Shown here: in pieces, positions 1 through 6,910 of the stretch | Numbering within the stretch: the first letter of the stretch is position 1 | Layout: each line of letters opens with the position of its first letter | Source: JAAZFF01 sp964405775 | GTDB taxonomy: Bacteria; Verrucomicrobiota; Kiritimatiellia; RFP12; UBA3636 | NCBI GenBank assembly: GCA_964405775.1 | Contig: CAYOPG010000036.1 | Coordinates: 1 to 20,967, forward strand | DNA length: 20,967 nt | Reading direction: 5' to 3' | Translations under genes and position numbers: made by a program | The notes under the pieces: model-generated | Seen by the model: only the letters and a program-made list of their open reading frames with translations | The model's database searches: none | What the model was told of the DNA's origin: nothing

Positions 1-47
1 AACAGTATGCATTGACGGATCGGCCGATCTATGAGAGACTTCCCGGT

Positions 48-548
48 ATGAAGTGCACCCTCCTATCCCTCTTCCTCGTGCTCCTCTCCATGTCGGGCCA
101 AGCCGCCCGCGTCTATTCCGGTCACTCCGCGTCCGGGTCGGCCATCTACGCCTTCAGCTCGTCCGATGGCCGCCTCTACCGCGGCCATTCCGCGTCGGGA
201 TCGGCGGACTACACGATGAAGCAGGAAGGATCGCTGATTCGCATCTACAAGGGGCACTCCGCATCGGGGACCGCCGCATACGCCTACAACATCGCCGACG
301 GGCGCCTCTACCTAGGCCATTCCGCCTCCGGCTCCGCCGCCTACACCCTCGGCGAGGGAGAGACGCTCCGCGTCTATGCCGGCCACTCCGCCTCGGGCTC
401 CGCGCTCTACGCCATCGCTCCCGGCAGCCCGATGCGGGTCTATCGCGGGCATTCCCCATCCGGATCCGCGATGTGCGCGATCACCGACGGCGACGGCATC
501 CCGAAGGGATTCCTGCTCTTCCTCATCGCATGCCTTCTGGGCGGGTAG
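48..548 (+). CDS. Exported six-repeat protein (GHSASGSA repeats), unknown function
   Basis: I do not recognise the family. The 166-residue product starts with a signal peptide (residues 1-20: MK, hydrophobic core, small residues before cleavage near GQAA). Residues 21-150 are six consecutive units of 21-23 residues, each opening R-[VLI]-Y-x-G-H-S-x-S-G-[ST]-A-x-Y, so Tyr, Gly-His-Ser and Ser-Gly recur in register. The last unit is slightly degenerate (HSPSGSAMC). After a GDGIPKG linker the chain ends in about 12 hydrophobic residues (155-166), which could be an anchor or a closing strand. The regular Tyr/Gly spacing suggests a small beta-propeller-like or beta-flower fold; this is inference. 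I chose the ATG at 48 because an in-frame TTG at 12 would place charged residues ahead of the signal. The ribosome site is weak (GAGAG). It stands alone, converging on abiEii. It is clearly coding, because the repeats are conserved in protein while codons vary. Confidence 0.85.
   Translation: MKCTLLSLFLVLLSMSGQAARVYSGHSASGSAIYAFSSSDGRLYRGHSASGSADYTMKQEGSLIRIYKGHSASGTAAYAYNIADGRLYLGHSASGSAAYTLGEGETLRVYAGHSASGSALYAIAPGSPMRVYRGHSPSGSAMCAITDGDGIPKGFLLFLIACLLGG
108..497 (+). repeat. Six tandem 63-69 bp coding repeats
   Basis: Units begin at about 108, 171, 240, 303, 369 and 435 and encode R-x-Y-x-G-H-S-x-S-G-x-A-x-Y followed by a variable 7-9 residue connector. Synonymous codons differ between copies (for example cac tcc gcg tcc, cat tcc gcg tcg, cat tcc gcc tcc), so this is an old protein repeat kept by selection, not a recent DNA duplication. 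Confidence 0.9.
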
Positions 549-560
549 TGCCCATTCAAG

Positions 561-591
561 GTGCGGAATCGGGTCAGACGCACGTTTTTTT
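561..591 (+). terminator. Weak rho-independent terminator after the repeat gene
   Basis: GTGCG (561-565) pairs with CGCAC (579-583) around a 13 nt loop, then one G and seven T (585-591). It lies 13 nt after the stop of the repeat gene on its strand. The stem is only 5 bp, so the call is tentative. Confidence 0.4.
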
Positions 592-596
592 CCCTC

Positions 597-737
597 TCAG
601 AGCTTCGCCAGAGCGGCTTTGAACAGCAGCCACAGTCCTTGTGTTTCCTCGGGTGGAAGATAGTCGGCGAGTTCTTCCTGGATTAGCTCCGGAAAATCCG
701 CGCGGTCAGACGCCAGGAAAGCTCCTTGAAGAACTTT
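597..737 (-). other. Start-less open frame overlapping and following abiEii; possible gene remnant
   Basis: A 46-codon open stretch on the minus strand, in a different frame from abiEii, overlaps the last 55 bases of abiEii and runs 86 bases past its stop to a TGA at 599-597. The translation looks protein-like (LIQEELADYLPPEE then GLWLLFKAALAKL), with acidic and amphipathic helix patterns, but there is no ATG, GTG or TTG start. It may be the tail of a gene eroded when the AbiE pair arrived, an alternative AbiEii end reached by frameshift, or chance. I do not recognise it. Confidence 0.3.
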
Positions 738-1558
738 TCAGACCACAGCGAAATTTCGCGCGTGTCCCGCAGAAATGGACGCACCTCGTTGGCGGCTGCG
801 GCGAGATCGACCGTCTCGAATCGTTCGCACAGTAGGGTTTGCAGAATCTCCATATCCAATTTGGCAATGCCGCTGTTGCCGCTTTGCCGGATTCTGGCCT
901 CGAGATGCGGAAGGTTAACTGGTACATTACGCCCCACGAACCAGACGAAGTCGTAGAAGTCGCGCCCCTTGACGCGGTTCTTCCAACCACGGAAGAGGAT
1001 GGCGTGCAACTTCCCGGCAAAAAGGCTGGGAAGATCATACAACCGCACCTGAAAGGGTGTCGGCATGAGATGTGTTTTCACCTCGGTTTCGGCAAATGGC
1101 GGTGGTTTGGTGTCCAGCTCAAGCTTGATTGTGATCTTCTGGTTTGACAGGAAGTGCCGACTCAGTTCCGCTGGCACTCCGATGTTCAATAGGTTGATGT
1201 GGGTGTTGCCCTTCAAAAAGGCAGATTCAATCGCGGTTCGGTCACCAGGGGGATTCGACTCTGCCTGAAAAGAGAATCCCCATGAGGCCATTTCCGTTTC
1301 TAGTGCTGCAAGCGCGGATTTGAGTCTTGGCTCGTTGGCTGGGTATTCCAGTGAGAAATCAAGACCTTCCGAAAAGCGGTTGAGTCCATGAAAAATCCTC
1401 AATGCCGTTCCGCCGTAGAACGACGCTTGTTCAAAGAATCCGCTGCGCCATAAACCGAGAAGGGCGATTTCCTGTACGATTTCCCGTGTCGCGTGTTCCC
1501 AATCAAGGGGAGTGATCGGGGCGTAGGGGCGTAGCATGTCCTCAAGTGCTTTGTTCAT
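683..1558 (-). CDS. abiEii: AbiEii/AbiGii-type nucleotidyltransferase toxin
   Basis: Toxin half of an AbiE (type IV-like) toxin-antitoxin and phage-defence pair; relatives act as nucleotidyltransferases. It has 291 residues, close to the family's usual length. Visible motifs are the nucleotidyltransferase motif GGTALRIF (49-56) with RFSEGLDFSL just after, and the second conserved block SLFAGKLHAILFR...KGRDFYDFVWF typical of this family; the end (LWSEKFFKEL) is also typical. The metal-binding D-x-D is altered: the first Asp is Gly65 (codon GGT at 1366-1364), leaving G-L-D (see findings). The start ATG (1558-1556) overlaps the antitoxin stop as ATGA, implying coupled translation. An upstream in-frame extension to 1633 lies within abiEi and is not used. 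Family identity is firm; activity is uncertain. Confidence 0.9.
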   Translation of the reverse strand: MNKALEDMLRPYAPITPLDWEHATREIVQEIALLGLWRSGFFEQASFYGGTALRIFHGLNRFSEGLDFSLEYPANEPRLKSALAALETEMASWGFSFQAESNPPGDRTAIESAFLKGNTHINLLNIGVPAELSRHFLSNQKITIKLELDTKPPPFAETEVKTHLMPTPFQVRLYDLPSLFAGKLHAILFRGWKNRVKGRDFYDFVWFVGRNVPVNLPHLEARIRQSGNSGIAKLDMEILQTLLCERFETVDLAAAANEVRPFLRDTREISLWSEKFFKELSWRLTARIFRS

Positions 1559-2172
1559 AACGGGATCCCTCCATGCTTTTCTACCGTGCGCCACAGCCAA
1601 CGAACTGCTGGTCGGCCGTAGAGCTCGGCGCAAGCGGCCAGAACAGTGAAATCAAGCGGATGCGTGTTGTCCAGCCGCGTCAGATCCGCCCAACGCCGTA
1701 CATCCGACATAGAGCGCATTCGCGGTTCAAGCGCGATGCGATCACAGACCGCTTTGGTCGGCGATGCGATCAGGAAAGGTATGCCGCCTTCGGTGACGCG
1801 TTCTATCCCAATGGGATAAATTTTCTGTGGCACGGTGAGGTAACGATAGTTGCCAAAGACGTTCGAATACTCTTTTGCCCGCTTGAGGGTCGCGGATGTG
1901 ATTTCATGCACTGCCTCTGGTATCAGTCCGTGAAAAGAGAGCGCTGTATCGAAACTTATGTAGGAAGGACCGTGGATGCTCGCCGCAAGGCAATAGGGAT
2001 GTATGTCACGCTGAGTCGTGTAGAGCCCGCGTCTGAGCTGGAAAATCTCGCCAGCGTGTATCATCCGGGCGATTTTCCCGCGCTTGTCACTCATGTTTCC
2101 AAGCCAGTCCTTAATCTTAAGAGTGTCAATTATCGGATCTGGCAAATGCTTATTTGTGCTCATTTCGGACAT
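1555..2172 (-). CDS. abiEi: AbiEi-family antitoxin and autorepressor
   Basis: Antitoxin half of the AbiE pair. The family has an N-terminal winged helix-turn-helix that binds operator DNA and a C-terminal domain needed for antitoxicity. The N-terminal region (DTLKIKDWLG...GKIARMIHAGEIFQLRRGLY) fits the winged helix; GPSYISFDTALSFHGLIPE and the later ASPTKAVCDR are hallmark AbiEi strings. About 205 residues. The start is uncertain: ATG at 2172 or ATG at 2163, neither with a clear Shine-Dalgarno. A promoter whose -10 sits at 2176-2171 would start RNA near 2164 and favour a leaderless message from 2163. It is the upstream gene of the pair, as in known systems, and ends in ATGA with the toxin start. 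Sequence further upstream is lost in the N gap. Confidence 0.85.
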   Translation of the reverse strand: MSEMSTNKHLPDPIIDTLKIKDWLGNMSDKRGKIARMIHAGEIFQLRRGLYTTQRDIHPYCLAASIHGPSYISFDTALSFHGLIPEAVHEITSATLKRAKEYSNVFGNYRYLTVPQKIYPIGIERVTEGGIPFLIASPTKAVCDRIALEPRMRSMSDVRRWADLTRLDNTHPLDFTVLAACAELYGRPAVRWLWRTVEKHGGIPL

Positions 2173-2199
2173 GATAGTTTTATTTAATGCAACTATCAA
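2171..2199 (-). promoter_or_regulatory. Candidate abiE promoter with embedded operator
   Basis: On the minus strand TTGATA (2199-2194) and TATCAT (2176-2171) are separated by exactly 17 nt, each matching five of six sigma-70 consensus bases. The perfect 8 bp inverted repeat TGATAGTT (2198-2191) / AACTATCA (2179-2172), 11 nt apart, covers both elements. A repressor bound there would block RNA polymerase, fitting AbiEi autoregulation. This is sequence inference only. Confidence 0.5.
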
Positions 2200-2215
2200 G
2201 TAAAAAATTAACAAT

Positions 2216-2315
2216 NNNNNNNNNNNNNNNNNNNNNNNNNNNNNNNNNNNNNNNNNNNNNNNNNNNNNNNNNNNNNNNNNNNNNNNNNNNNNNNNNNNNN
2301 NNNNNNNNNNNNNNN
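2216..2315. other. Assembly gap of exactly 100 N
   Basis: One hundred consecutive N, the conventional filler for a gap of unknown length. It removes any terminator of the trp operon and whatever lay upstream of abiEi. The two flanks may be farther apart than shown, or wrongly joined. Confidence 0.98.
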
Positions 2316-2322
2316 GTGCGAT

Positions 2323-3120
2323 TCAGCCGTCCATTGCCGTGCGGAGCTCTTTTACGAGAGCGGCGACGCGGGCGGGGAGGTCGGGGGCGGTAAGGTTGGC
2401 TTCGATGATTTTTTCGAAGGCGCTGCCGACGATAAGGCCGTCGGCACAGGGTGCGAGAGCCCGTGCGTCTTCTCCTGTTGAGATTCCAAAACCAAGGCAA
2501 ACAGGAAGGGGAGAAGCGGCCTTGACTTGAGCGGCGTGTTTGCGGATTTCAGCGAAGTCGAGTCCGCCCGTGCCAGTGACGCCGAGCCTTGAGATGAGGT
2601 AGAGGAAGCCGCCTGCGCCCTTGACGAGCTTCTTCAGGCGCTCCGGCGTTGTCGTTGGCGCTGCGAGCCTGATTATGTGGATGTCCTTTCCGGACAGGGC
2701 GGCGGCAAGTGGCGCGGCCTCCTCGGGCGGGAGGTCGACGGCGAGTATTCCGTCAACTCCGGCCTCCCTGGCGTCGTTGGCGAGTCTGTCGAGACCGTAC
2801 TTGTAAATCAGGTTGTAGTAGCTGAAGAGAACAATCGGGGTGGGGGTGGATTTTCGCAGCGCGGCGGCAAGCTTCAGCGAGGAGGCGAGCGAGCCCCCCG
2901 CCTTAAGCGCGCGCTGCGATGCGCGCTGGATTACGGGGCCGTCGCATGTGGGGTCTGAGAACGGCACACCAAGCTCGATGATGTCGAGTCCGGCTGCGCA
3001 CGCCGCCTTGAGTATTTCGAGGCTTGTATCGTAATCCGGGTCTCCCGCCGAGATGAAGCCGATGAGGGCCTTGCGTTTTCTGGCGGCGAGGAACTTGAAA
3101 GTAGAGTCGATTCTGTTCAT
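2323..3120 (-). CDS. trpA: Tryptophan synthase alpha subunit
   Basis: Cleaves indole-3-glycerol phosphate to indole and glyceraldehyde 3-phosphate; indole passes to TrpB through the alpha2beta2 tunnel. It has 265 residues, the normal length. Catalytic Glu49 lies in IIELGVPFSDP and Asp60 in PTCDGPVIQ; SYYN, YLISRLGVTGTGG and the phosphate-binding GFGIS are in place. The ATG (3120-3118) has a good AAGGA six bases upstream; a longer in-frame extension reaches back through trpB and is not real. It is the last gene of the operon, 17 nt after the trpB stop. The TGA is 8 bases from the N gap, so the operon terminator cannot be seen and further genes could follow. Confidence 0.97.
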   Translation of the reverse strand: MNRIDSTFKFLAARKRKALIGFISAGDPDYDTSLEILKAACAAGLDIIELGVPFSDPTCDGPVIQRASQRALKAGGSLASSLKLAAALRKSTPTPIVLFSYYNLIYKYGLDRLANDAREAGVDGILAVDLPPEEAAPLAAALSGKDIHIIRLAAPTTTPERLKKLVKGAGGFLYLISRLGVTGTGGLDFAEIRKHAAQVKAASPLPVCLGFGISTGEDARALAPCADGLIVGSAFEKIIEANLTAPDLPARVAALVKELRTAMDG

Positions 3121-3137
3121 TGAAATCCTTTTTGCTG

Positions 3138-4355
3138 TTAGGCCTTGATGCCGTGCTTGTCCATGTAGCGCGAAACGTTGTCGAGATCCTTGTCGCCGCG
3201 GCCAGACAGGCACACGAGAATGATGCTTTCCCTGGGGCGTTTTGCCGCTTCCTTCATGGCTCCTGCGAGGGCATGGGCGCTTTCCAATGCTGGGATTATC
3301 CCCTCGTGCCTGCACAGGGCGTTGAAGGCATCTACTGCTTCGGTGTCCGTTATGCCGATGTACTTGACACGGCCGATGTCGTGCAGGAGCGAATGCTCCG
3401 GGCCGACGCCGGGGTAGTCTAGGCCGGCGGAGATAGACCACGCCTCCTGAATCTGCCCGTCGTCGCTCTGCAGCAGGTACGTCATGGCTCCATGCAGGCT
3501 GCCGGGTGAGCCGCGGTTGATCGAGGCGGCGGTACGCGGAGTGTCGAGTCCCTCGCCGGCGGCCTCGACGCCGATTATCTCGCACCTGTCGTCCAGAAAC
3601 GGGTAGAACAGCCCCATTGCATTGCTACCGCCGCCGACTGCTGCCACGAGCAGGTCCGGCATGCTGCCGGCGTACTTGACAATCTGCCCGCGCGCCTCGT
3701 CGCCGATCACGCGCTGAAAGTCGCGCACCATCTCCGGATACGGATGCGGCCCGGAGACGGTGCCGATGACGTAGAACGTGTCCGAGCTCTCGCCGACCCA
3801 GTAGCGCAGCGCCTCGTTCATGGCGTCCTTGAGAGTTGCCGTGCCGGAATCGACGGGGACGACCTCCGCGCCGAGCAGCTTCATCCTGAGCACATTCGGC
3901 GCCTGGCGGGCGATATCCTCCGCGCCCATGAAGACCTTGCACTCCATGCCGAATCGCGCGGCGATGGTGGCGGTTGCAACGCCGTGCTGGCCTGCGCCTG
4001 TTTCGGCGATGAGCTTTTTCTTGCCCATGCGCCGGGCGAGGAGCCCCTGGCCGACAACGTTGTTGATCTTGTGCGCACCGGTGTGGGCGCAGTCCTCGCG
4101 CTTGAGGTAAATCTGCGCGCCGCCGATGGAGTCGGACAGGCGCTTTGCGTAATCGACGGGGGTGGGCCGTCCGGCGTAATGCTCCAGCATCTCATGGAAC
4201 TCCGCCACGAACGCGGGATCTCGCATCGCCTCCTTGTATGCCGCTTCGAGCTCCTCAAGAGCCGCCATCAGCGTTTCGCCGACGTACCTGCCGCCGTACA
4301 TCCCGAAGTGGCCTGACTTGTCCGGGTACGCCCCTATGATCTTCTTGTTTTTCAT
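3138..4355 (-). CDS. trpB: Tryptophan synthase beta subunit
   Basis: PLP enzyme condensing indole with L-serine to give tryptophan. It has 405 residues. Motifs in order: GMYGGRYVGETL, LKREDCAHTGAHKIN with the PLP lysine Lys96, AETGAGQHG with catalytic Glu118, the phosphate-binding GGGSNA, and LSGRGDKD near the C-terminus. Nothing essential is missing. It is the short TrpB1 type that partners TrpA, in keeping with the adjacent trpA. ATG at 4355 with AAAGGA seven bases upstream; 10 nt after the aroG stop and 17 nt before trpA, so all three are clearly cotranscribed. Confidence 0.98.
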   Translation of the reverse strand: MKNKKIIGAYPDKSGHFGMYGGRYVGETLMAALEELEAAYKEAMRDPAFVAEFHEMLEHYAGRPTPVDYAKRLSDSIGGAQIYLKREDCAHTGAHKINNVVGQGLLARRMGKKKLIAETGAGQHGVATATIAARFGMECKVFMGAEDIARQAPNVLRMKLLGAEVVPVDSGTATLKDAMNEALRYWVGESSDTFYVIGTVSGPHPYPEMVRDFQRVIGDEARGQIVKYAGSMPDLLVAAVGGGSNAMGLFYPFLDDRCEIIGVEAAGEGLDTPRTAASINRGSPGSLHGAMTYLLQSDDGQIQEAWSISAGLDYPGVGPEHSLLHDIGRVKYIGITDTEAVDAFNALCRHEGIIPALESAHALAGAMKEAAKRPRESIILVCLSGRGDKDLDNVSRYMDKHGIKA

Positions 4356-4365
4356 TTCTTTTCCT

Positions 4366-5448
4366 TTAGTTTGAAGTTGGTTTTTCGCGTGCCTTCATTG
4401 TGGCCGCGTGGCGCGAGTGCGCATCGCGCAGCAGTCTCTCGGTTGTTGGCCAATCAATGCATGGATCCGTGACTGAAATTCTGGGGTTGATTGCGGCGCG
4501 GTCTGCGGCGATGGGCTGGGAGCCGGCCTCGTGGTAGCTCTCCAGCATGAAGCCCTTGATGGCTCTCGTGCCTCCGGCAGCCTGTTGGAGCACGGAGTCG
4601 AGGACGGCTGCCTGGAGCTCCGGTTTCTTCTGCGAATTTGCGTGGCTGCAGTCGATGATGATCGACTCCGGCAGGTTGTCCCTGCGCAGCGCCTCAATGC
4701 ACGTGGCAACGGACACCGAATCGTAGTTGGGCGTTTTCCCGCCGCGCAGCACAATGTGCGGATACGGATTGCCCGTGGTGCTGAAGACGGCAGGCATGCC
4801 GTTTTCTGTGAAGCCGAGGAAGTGCTGTGGCCCCATGGCGGCGCGGACGGCGTTGACGGCCGTTTCGATGGAGCCGTCGGTACCGTTCTTGAAGCCGACG
4901 GGCGACGAGCTGCCGCTCGCGACGGCGCGGTGCGTCTGCGCCTCGGCTGTCCGTGCGCCGACGGCCGACCACGACACGAGGTCGCCGATGTACTGTGGCA
5001 CGAGCGTGTCGAGCAGTTCCGTTCCGGCGGGGAGCCCCATGTCCGCTATGCCATGCAGGAAGTGGCGCGCCATGCGCAGTCCCTCGCCAATGTGGAAAGT
5101 GTCGTTCATGTACGGGTCGTTGATCAGCCCCTTCCAGCCGATTGAGGAGCGCGGCTTCTCGAAGTACGCGCGCATCACCACGAAGATTGAGCCGGAGATT
5201 TCATCGGCGAGCTTCTTGAGCTTTGCGGCGTATTCTGCGGCGGCATCGAGGTCGTGGATCGAGCACGGGCCGACGATTGCGATGAGACGCCGATCCTCTC
5301 CGTCGAGTATGCGCTCGATGGTGGTGCGTCCGTCGAGCACGGTGCGCATTGTGCGCGGATTGTGCGGGATGGCATCCTGGATTTCGCGCGGTGTGGCGAG
5401 TAGCACTTCGGAGTCGATGTGCGTGTTTTTCAGTGCTGTCGAATTCAT
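4366..5448 (-). CDS. aroG: 3-deoxy-7-phosphoheptulonate (DAHP) synthase, class I alpha
   Basis: Joins phosphoenolpyruvate and erythrose 4-phosphate, the first step of the shikimate pathway. It has 360 residues, matching the AroF/AroG/AroH type. Metal ligands and motifs are visible: Cys62 in IVGPCSIHD, MRAYFEKPRSSIGWKGLINDP, the long GARTAEAQTHR...GFKNGTDGS core, LRGGKTPNY, the histidine of IDCSHANS, the glutamate of GFMLESYHEAGSQ and the aspartate of SVTDPCIDW. Its position inside the trp operon, between trpF and trpB, suggests a tryptophan-dedicated isozyme (functionally like AroH), but feedback specificity cannot be read from sequence, so the symbol is generic. ATGA overlap with trpF; GGAGG sits 12 nt ahead of the start, inside trpF. 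It would tie carbon entry to tryptophan demand through the shared leader. Confidence 0.95.
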   Translation of the reverse strand: MNSTALKNTHIDSEVLLATPREIQDAIPHNPRTMRTVLDGRTTIERILDGEDRRLIAIVGPCSIHDLDAAAEYAAKLKKLADEISGSIFVVMRAYFEKPRSSIGWKGLINDPYMNDTFHIGEGLRMARHFLHGIADMGLPAGTELLDTLVPQYIGDLVSWSAVGARTAEAQTHRAVASGSSSPVGFKNGTDGSIETAVNAVRAAMGPQHFLGFTENGMPAVFSTTGNPYPHIVLRGGKTPNYDSVSVATCIEALRRDNLPESIIIDCSHANSQKKPELQAAVLDSVLQQAAGGTRAIKGFMLESYHEAGSQPIAADRAAINPRISVTDPCIDWPTTERLLRDAHSRHAATMKAREKPTSN

Positions 5449-6107
5449 TTTGTCGCGTCCCTCCAGAACAGCCGTTGGGGCTGCGGCAGTCGGGCGAGCT
5501 CACGCGCGATTGCGGCGATGGCCGCGTGGTTCTTGACTCTTGGAGCCGATTCCGCGCCGGAGCTGACATCGCATGCCTCTGCGTGCGACACGGCCATTGC
5601 CAGGGCGATGTTATCCGCGCGCAGGCCCCCGGCGATGCCGATGGGCAGTGTGGACATTGCGTCTGCGGCCTTGCCCCAGTCCCACTCTGCGCCGTTGCCG
5701 CCCGGCAGAGTGCCGGTGCCGCATTCGAGAAGGATGGAGACGCCCTCCGGCATGGTGTGCGCATCCTCAATTCTGCGTACCGCCTTGATGACCTTGAACC
5801 CCGCTTCTTGAAGACGGCGCGCAACCTCCGGCGGCTCGTTGCCGTGGAGCTGGACGGATGTGAGGCCGGCGGTGCGGGCGGCTGCGACCATTTCGTCCTC
5901 CGGCATGTCAACAACAACACCAACCCTTGCCACGGACTGCGGGATGCCAGATGCGATTTCGCGTGCGAGGGCGGGCGTGACGCAACGCGGGCTTTTTGCG
6001 TAGAACACGAAGCCGATCGCGCCGAAGCCTAGGTCTGCGCAGAGGGTCGCCGTGGCAGAGTCCATGACTCCGCAGATTTTTGCGTTTGAAATTGCGGGGA
6101 TGCTCAT
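5445..6107 (-). CDS. trpF: Phosphoribosylanthranilate isomerase
   Basis: Amadori rearrangement of N-(5-phosphoribosyl)anthranilate to CdRP, the third step of the branch. It has 220 residues. Present are KICGV with the catalytic Cys12, GAIGFVFYAKSPR, VQLHGNE, the phosphate loops GIAGGL and DVSSGAE, and GGNGAEWDW. The position that is normally the general-acid Asp of the LLD motif is Glu128 (ILLECG, codon GAA at 5726-5724), an unusual change. I chose the ATG at 6107 because it opens on the family's normal N-terminus (MSIPAISNAKICG) and overlaps the trpC stop as ATGA; the extension to 6212 would run inside trpC. The end overlaps aroG as ATGA. The family is certain and the effect of the Asp-to-Glu change is open. 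Confidence 0.95.
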   Translation of the reverse strand: MSIPAISNAKICGVMDSATATLCADLGFGAIGFVFYAKSPRCVTPALAREIASGIPQSVARVGVVVDMPEDEMVAAARTAGLTSVQLHGNEPPEVARRLQEAGFKVIKAVRRIEDAHTMPEGVSILLECGTGTLPGGNGAEWDWGKAADAMSTLPIGIAGGLRADNIALAMAVSHAEACDVSSGAESAPRVKNHAAIAAIARELARLPQPQRLFWRDATK

Positions 6108-6898
6108 GGCGTGGTTTCTCCGCATTTGATCATCGCCCGGAGAAGCTCCGCAGCATTGCGGCTCCTCGATAGCGCCTCGCCGACGAGGAAACGCGAGAGC
6201 CCCATCCGGCACTGCGCGGCGATGTCCTCGACGGAAGAGACGCCACTGAGAGACATTGCGATTGCGCTGCCGCTGATGCCGGCTGAGACCTTTGCGGCGC
6301 GGTTCGTATCGACATCGAACGACGAAAGATCGCGGTTGTTGATGCCTATGACAGTTGCACCGGCGGCGAGTGCGCGTTCGAGGTCGGCCTCGTCGAACAC
6401 TTCCGTCAGCACATCTAGCCCGTACCCCTGCGCGAGCCTTGAAATCGCGGAGAGAGTGGTGTCGTCGAGAATCCGAACGATTGCGAGAATCGCATCTGCA
6501 CCGAGGGCGACTGTTTCATGCACCTGATATTCGGAGATGACGAAATCCTTTCGCAGCACGGGAATCTTCACGGCGTTGCGCGCGGCGGTGAGATCGTCAT
6601 CCGAGCCTTTGAAAAACTTTTTCTCGGTGAGGACTGACAGGGCTGCCGCCCCTCCCGCCTCGTATTCTGCCGCTGCGGCGGCGGGTTCGAGATCTAATCG
6701 TATGTCGCCTTTTGACGGCGAAGCGCGCTTGATTTCCGCGACTATTCGTACGCCGCCGATGCGCAGGCTCCGCGCGAAGCCGCGCATTGGCGTTGCGCGT
6801 GATTCTGCGCGGCGGCGCATTTCCGGCGCGGGGCATGCGGCTTCGAGGAGCGCAAGCTCTTTGCGTTTTGCGGCGATGATCTTGTCGAGGAAATCCAT
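6104..6898 (-). CDS. trpC: Indole-3-glycerol phosphate synthase
   Basis: Closes the indole ring from CdRP with loss of CO2 and water. It has 264 residues. Conserved: AEIKRASPSKG (Glu55, Lys57), LTEKKFFKGS, LRKDF with the catalytic Lys117, LTEVF with Glu166, and IGINNRDL. The late SESGI/AESGI motif reads S-L-S-G-V, so the usual active-site Glu (210 in the Sulfolobus enzyme) is Leu217, codon CTC at 6250-6248. I chose the second ATG (6898) rather than 6907 because AAGGA lies nine bases before it but only one base before the first. A 12 nt gap follows the trpD stop, and the gene overlaps trpF as ATGA. It is not fused to trpF, unlike in E. coli. Confidence 0.95.
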   Translation of the reverse strand: MDFLDKIIAAKRKELALLEAACPAPEMRRRAESRATPMRGFARSLRIGGVRIVAEIKRASPSKGDIRLDLEPAAAAAEYEAGGAAALSVLTEKKFFKGSDDDLTAARNAVKIPVLRKDFVISEYQVHETVALGADAILAIVRILDDTTLSAISRLAQGYGLDVLTEVFDEADLERALAAGATVIGINNRDLSSFDVDTNRAAKVSAGISGSAIAMSLSGVSSVEDIAAQCRMGLSRFLVGEALSRSRNAAELLRAMIKCGETTP

Positions 6899-6910
6899 TT
6901 GGCGCATTCC

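Noticed and set aside
53..622. 189-codon frame overlapping the GHSASGSA gene
   Set aside because: Arg/Pro/His-rich shadow of the repeat array in another reading frame; no signal peptide or ribosome site.
3744..4316. Long plus-strand open frame antisense to trpB (190 codons)
   Set aside because: Shadow of a G+C-rich gene: low-complexity Arg/Ala/Leu composition, no ribosome site, no motif. The same applies to the plus-strand frames at 4531-5145, 4727-5536, 7170-7973 and 8931-10046.
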